From positions 1-64,000 of the forward strand of contig JACRDB010000143.1 of the NCBI GenBank assembly GCA_016218725.1: 64,000 bases of DNA, given 5' to 3'. Position 1 is the stretch's first letter; every line of letters begins with the position of its first letter. Origin of the DNA: Deltaproteobacteria bacterium. Lineage in GTDB: Bacteria > Myxococcota_A > Polyangia > Polyangiales > Ga0077539. The position numbers and the translations under genes were made by a program. Below are positions 60,794 to 64,000 of this stretch, piece after piece. Under the pieces are notes generated by a model that saw nothing but the letters and a program-made list of their open reading frames with translations, searched no databases and was not told where the DNA came from.

Positions 60794-61555
60794 TCAGGGG
60801 TTACCCGCGCGCCGAGGGACCCCCTCGTCGCGGCCGCGGTGCTCGGCCAGGAGGCGCTGGAGCGGCGCCAGGAGCGCCTCGCCGGTGGCCTTGTGGGCCT
60901 CCGAGCGCGCGTGGGCGAGGTACCACCGGAGCTCGCCATAGACCGCGTCGAAGGCCACGACGCAGCCGGCCCAGGCCTCCCTCACCAGCACCGAGCGGGG
61001 CCTGGGCTTCGCCTCCTGGACGCCGTACCCGATCTTCTCGGCCAGGCGCTCGGTGGCCTCGCCGATCAGTTGGAGGGTGGACCCGAGGCCGCAGAGGGCC
61101 ACGTCCTGGGCGCACTCCCCGTCGGAGGCCTCGGCCACCTGCATGCGGCCGAAGCGCACCTCGTCCTCGTAGCGGTAGCTGGTCTGGAGCGTGCCGTCAC
61201 CGCGCAGGAGCCTCCTGCGTAGCCTCTGGGCCGCGGACACCAGGGCCGGGTCCTCTTCGGACTCGTGCACCGAGAGTTGGGCGTCAAGCCGGCGCTGGAG
61301 CCGGTCCCAGGCGGCGTCCTCCACGTTGGCCGCGTCCTGGCCTGCCAGGGCGGCGTTCAGGGCCCCGAGGGACCAGCGCAGCCGGAGCTTCCACCCGGCC
61401 GCCAGGGTCACCTCGCCGGGCGCCCCGAGGAGCGAGGGCTCCTCGCGGTCCAGGGCCCCGAGCTCCACCGAGGCCCAGGCCCCTTCGTCCAAGGCCTTCC
61501 GGAAGCCCGTAAAGCCCGCCTCGGTCACCGATCCAAAGCCGTATGTGTGTGCCAC
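60794..61555 (-). CDS. Unknown protein divergent from the PARG gene
   Basis: 253 residues from a GTG with GGAGG six bases upstream, a good start. Mixed alpha/beta at the beginning (AHTYGFGSVTEAGFTGFRKAL, AGWKLRLRWSLGALNAALAG) and helical later (LQLIGEATERLAEKIGYGVQEAK, VYGELRWYLAHARSEAHKATG). No signal peptide, membrane helix or recognised motif. It is divergent from the poly(ADP-ribose) glycohydrolase gene with 85 bases between the starts, so the two may be regulated together. A function in ADP-ribosylation is only a guess from position. Confidence 0.65.
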   Translation of the reverse strand: MAHTYGFGSVTEAGFTGFRKALDEGAWASVELGALDREEPSLLGAPGEVTLAAGWKLRLRWSLGALNAALAGQDAANVEDAAWDRLQRRLDAQLSVHESEEDPALVSAAQRLRRRLLRGDGTLQTSYRYEDEVRFGRMQVAEASDGECAQDVALCGLGSTLQLIGEATERLAEKIGYGVQEAKPRPRSVLVREAWAGCVVAFDAVYGELRWYLAHARSEAHKATGEALLAPLQRLLAEHRGRDEGVPRRAGNP

Positions 61556-61640
61556 CGCCGTCCTCCCGCCAGGGACCTCGACCGCTCCCGGCGGGGGCGG
61601 ACTGTAGCACTCTCTCGCCGACGCCAAGGGCCCCGCGAGG

Positions 61641-62882
61641 GTGCTACGCTCCCCGGACGGGCCTGCCGTGACCTCCACGTTCATTCACACAGACCTGAGG
61701 GCCAGGCTGAAGAGCTTCCGCGCCGGATCGTTCGACGAGCTGGAGCGCTTCCTGCGCCTGCAGCCTGACGCGCCGAGGGATGGGCGCTTCGTCGCCCTGA
61801 AGCGCGCGGTGGATGCCTTCCAGGGCTTTGCGAGGGAGTCCGCTCCGGGCTTTGATTTCTACACCGACCTCCTCCCGCAGCTGCGGGAGTGGGCTTTGGA
61901 CTCGGGGACCCACCGCCCGCTCCCGCTGCTTCGTTCGGGAGAGCCCGGCAGGGTGGAACTCTCCGAGCGACAGGTGCGCCACATCCTTGCGTGTGCGTTC
62001 TTCCTGGGTACCATCTCGGCCCCCTCGGCGGGCACCCTGTCCCTCCTGGGCGTGTACCTGGCCCCGTGGCAGGAGGCGGTCGAGAGGGTGCTCTGCCTCC
62101 TCGCGTATTTCCACCGCTCTCACGACGCGAGGGAGGTCCCCTCGGTGGTGTTCTCCCGGTATCGTCAGAGCCCGTCGTCCAGGCCCTCCTGGGCGGAGCT
62201 GGACCTGCCCGTTCGAGCGGACAGCGCCAGGCTGCACACGCAGGACATGGAGTCTTCGCCGGCTCCGGTGTTCGTGGACTTCGCCAATCGGGACCTCCAC
62301 ATCCACCGGATCATCCCCTCGCTCACCCAGGAGGAGGTGCTCTTCTCGTGCTGTCCGGAGCTCTTCCCGGGGATCCTCTTCTGCGAGCGCCTCCTGGACG
62401 ATGAAGTGATCGTCGTGGAGGGGGCGAGGCGCTTCACGACCTATCGCGGGTACCTGTCCACCTTTCGGTTCACGGGCCTGCACCCTGCTCGCCCTGCGCA
62501 GGAGGTGCTGGTGGTGGACGCGGTGATGAGCGGGCAGTTCGCGCCCTCCAGGGTCCTGCGTGACCTGAACAAGTTCCACCTCGGCCTCGCGTCCTGCAGG
62601 GGCCGCCAGGTGTCCACGGGGCACTGGGGCTGCGGGGCCTTCGGGGGAGACAAGACCTTGAAGTTCCTCCAGCAGGTGTGCGCGGCCACGGCGGCGGGGG
62701 GGCTCCTCGACTACTCCACCTTCCGAGACGAGGACACCTGCGCGCGGCTCGGGGCGCTGCTCTCCCAGGCCGAAGCCAGGGGGCACACGGTCGCCTCGCT
62801 GGTGCGCCTGGCGTGCGCATACGAGGGTTTGAGGGACCGCCCTCCCTTCGCCCGGTACGTGACCGAGGGCCTCGGGGGTTGA
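61641..62882 (+). CDS. Eukaryotic-type poly(ADP-ribose) glycohydrolase (PARG) with an altered Gly-rich loop
   Basis: Up to 413 residues (GTG 61641, or GTG 61668 which may be better). PARG splits ADP-ribose chains by exo/endo glycosidic cleavage. Signature regions are clear: VDFANRDL, then TQEEVLFSCCPELF with the two catalytic Glu (231, 232), and STGHWGCGAFGGDKTLKFLQ matching the canonical TGNWGCGxFGGD. In active PARGs the segment before QEE is GGG-rich and grips the diphosphate. Here it reads HIHRIIPSL, so the loop is replaced while the Glu pair stays. The helical N-terminal third (residues 20-180) matches the accessory domain of eukaryotic PARG in layout. Activity cannot be assumed. No ADP-ribosyltransferase is in the window. 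Confidence 0.87.
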   Translation: MLRSPDGPAVTSTFIHTDLRARLKSFRAGSFDELERFLRLQPDAPRDGRFVALKRAVDAFQGFARESAPGFDFYTDLLPQLREWALDSGTHRPLPLLRSGEPGRVELSERQVRHILACAFFLGTISAPSAGTLSLLGVYLAPWQEAVERVLCLLAYFHRSHDAREVPSVVFSRYRQSPSSRPSWAELDLPVRADSARLHTQDMESSPAPVFVDFANRDLHIHRIIPSLTQEEVLFSCCPELFPGILFCERLLDDEVIVVEGARRFTTYRGYLSTFRFTGLHPARPAQEVLVVDAVMSGQFAPSRVLRDLNKFHLGLASCRGRQVSTGHWGCGAFGGDKTLKFLQQVCAATAAGGLLDYSTFRDEDTCARLGALLSQAEARGHTVASLVRLACAYEGLRDRPPFARYVTEGLGG

Positions 62883-63055
62883 GGGCGCTCCGTGGACCTC
62901 CCCCGGGTCGATGACCCGTCCACGGCGCCCGACGCGGGTCGGGAGGACGCCCCGAGATGCACCTTCGTACTTGCGACCATCCGCTACCGGTCACTGCGCC
63001 GCGACGGCGCATGCCCTCCGCGGGGGCTCGCAGCCTGCCCGACGGGGCCGCGGGA
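62883..63055. other. Intergenic stretch between convergent genes
   Basis: 173 bases with no credible gene, repeat or T-run hairpin. The genes on both sides end here. Confidence 0.5.
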
Positions 63056-63997
63056 TCATCGCGCGCCGGGGTCCGCGAGCCACGCCCCCAGCTCTGCAGA
63101 GGCCATGTCCAGGACGACATCGCCCAGCCGCGCCGGGCCTACCAAACCAAGCCTCCGCAGGAGCTCGCCCTGCTCGGTCCTGGTCAGCGCACGACCCAGC
63201 TTGCGCTCGAACAACCGCACCACGGGACCGAGGCCCTCCTCGCGCCCCTCCTCGCGTCCCTCCTCGCGCACCTCATTGGCGACGTCCGGGGACTGCTCGA
63301 TGACCTTTCGGAAGAGCCGTGCCTTGATGCGGCGCTGCTCCTCGGGGTCCTCCGGGATGGGTCTGTACTCGTCGGCAGTCTGTGGGTCCACGGGAAGAGA
63401 TCGTAGCACGTCGGCTACCCAGGCGGGCCCCTTGACCCCAGCGGCCCAGGCCAGGAACTCCACCAATGCCTGCCCCGAGCGGGCCACCAGCATCGGCAGC
63501 AACGCCGCCTCCAGGGGCAGCTCATTGGCTGCGATCCACAGCACCTCGTGGTCCCTCGGGCCCACCCTCCAACAGCCGGGCGCCACCTGTTCCAGCGTGA
63601 GCCATCCCTTGTCCGCGTCGCCTTGGAGCCAGCGGGGCACGTGCGGCGCCAGCACCCACGTTGCAAACCCTCCAGGGTCCGGCTCCTCGGGGGCGGGGTC
63701 CTGTTCCAGGTGCCTCACGTAGCGCCCCCAGCGACGGAACTCCGCGCGGGCCAGCGCCGCTCGATCCATGTGGTCGCCGGGCATCTTGGCGTCCACGGTG
63801 GCCTCCTGATGCAGCCGACTCCAGGGCGCCGGCAGCGACGCGAGGGTCGCGTCAGCCAGCGCCACCTGCGCCACGCCGTCCGGTTGCAGCGCCCCCACGG
63901 GAACCTCGGGCGGCACCTCGAAGTGCACATGGTCCCCCGTACACAGCGAGGTCTCCTCCCGCAGGAGACGCTTGATCAGCTGATCCGCCTGCCCCAT
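63056..63997 (-). CDS. Rpn/PD-(D/E)XK-transposase-like protein with REEG-repeat tail (tentative, may continue past the window)
   Basis: 313 residues from the first Met inside the window, three bases from its edge, so the true start may lie outside. The N-terminal part has VHFEVPPEVPVGALQPDG and a PDPGGFATWVLAPHVPRWLQG segment. Residues 240-265 read NEVREEGREEGREEGLGPVVRLFERKLG, the charged helix typical of proteins in the Rpn/YhgA and DUF4351 group (putative transposase-like nucleases, common in large myxobacterial and cyanobacterial genomes). A globular end follows (LTRTEQGELLRRLGLVGPARLGDVVL). A complete PD-(D/E)XK motif is not obvious. No terminal inverted repeat is visible next to it. Confidence 0.6.
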   Translation of the reverse strand: MGQADQLIKRLLREETSLCTGDHVHFEVPPEVPVGALQPDGVAQVALADATLASLPAPWSRLHQEATVDAKMPGDHMDRAALARAEFRRWGRYVRHLEQDPAPEEPDPGGFATWVLAPHVPRWLQGDADKGWLTLEQVAPGCWRVGPRDHEVLWIAANELPLEAALLPMLVARSGQALVEFLAWAAGVKGPAWVADVLRSLPVDPQTADEYRPIPEDPEEQRRIKARLFRKVIEQSPDVANEVREEGREEGREEGLGPVVRLFERKLGRALTRTEQGELLRRLGLVGPARLGDVVLDMASAELGAWLADPGAR

Positions 63998-64000
63998 CGG

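Noticed and set aside
63056..63997. Possible insertion sequence at the right edge
   Set aside because: The protein resembles Rpn/DUF4351-type proteins, but no inverted repeats or target duplication are visible inside the window.

Overview
The window is high-GC bacterial DNA that looks like a myxobacterium (Myxococcota, probably a Sandaracinus/Polyangia-type lineage; the species cannot be named from sequence alone). The signs are about sixteen lipoproteins with acidic Asp/Thr/Pro-rich tethers, a C-terminal Cys-hydrophobic-Arg sorting tail of MYXO-CTERM type, thrombospondin type-3 repeats on an OmpA protein, a kinase fused to an AAA-type ATPase and helical repeats, and Cys-rich secreted proteins. 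Most long open frames antisense to the genes are high-GC shadows and were left out.

Layout. 0.4-3.4 kb: a leftward set of PDZ-alpha/beta hydrolase, MarR regulator, a 53-residue rubredoxin and an FGE-like domain protein, peppered with four copies of one 20-bp dyad (a fifth copy lies at 60.57 kb). 3.5-4.6 kb: Cys-rich lipoprotein. 4.6-7.3 kb: a coupled two-gene unit of unknown function whose second protein has an ImmA/IrrE-like domain with a degenerate HExxH. 7.5-12.6 kb: lipoprotein intradiol dioxygenase, MHS-family transporter and aconitase. 12.9-14.8 kb: dihaem cytochrome lipoprotein. 14.8-16.9 kb: a JmjC/cupin-4 oxygenase flanked by two paralogous Tat-targeted Arg/Asp/Cys-rich small proteins. 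17-21.2 kb: exbB-exbD-tonB followed by an OmpA-TSP3 protein. 21.2-24.9 kb: truD, a LOG-family hydrolase coupled to a serine beta-lactamase-like protein, and a membrane protein. 25-32.2 kb: CAP-domain protein with tandem PSI-like repeats, two lipoproteins, a HEAT-repeat protein and a polyhydroxybutyrate-depolymerase-like esterase. 32.3-36 kb: large kinase-ATPase. 36.2-38.6 kb: pectate-lyase-like lipoprotein. 38.7-50 kb: four tandem, stop/start-overlapping paralogous beta-helix lipoproteins, followed by a Ser/Thr kinase and another beta-helix lipoprotein (to 53.1 kb). 53.1-57.4 kb: NmrA-type reductase, divergent LysR regulator, Dabb protein, folD and a kelch lipoprotein. 57.5-60.8 kb: lipoprotein, amidase and small lipoprotein in one unit. 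60.8-64 kb: an orphan gene divergent from a eukaryotic-type poly(ADP-ribose) glycohydrolase, then a gene with a REEG-repeat tail at the window edge.

How it fits together. The dominant theme is the cell envelope: energised outer-membrane transport (ExbBD-TonB), outer-membrane to peptidoglycan anchoring (OmpA), peptidoglycan cleavage (amidase), and many lipoproteins, with kinases nearby. The most interesting candidate system is the JmjC oxygenase bracketed by two paralogous secreted small proteins, with CRP/FNR-like dyads upstream of both. Similar dyads sit upstream of the dihaem cytochrome and the CAP-domain protein. The four-gene beta-helix array with conserved ends, variable middles and a conserved block of rare codons, the altered PARG, and the degenerate ImmA/IrrE pair are the other regions that deserve attention.
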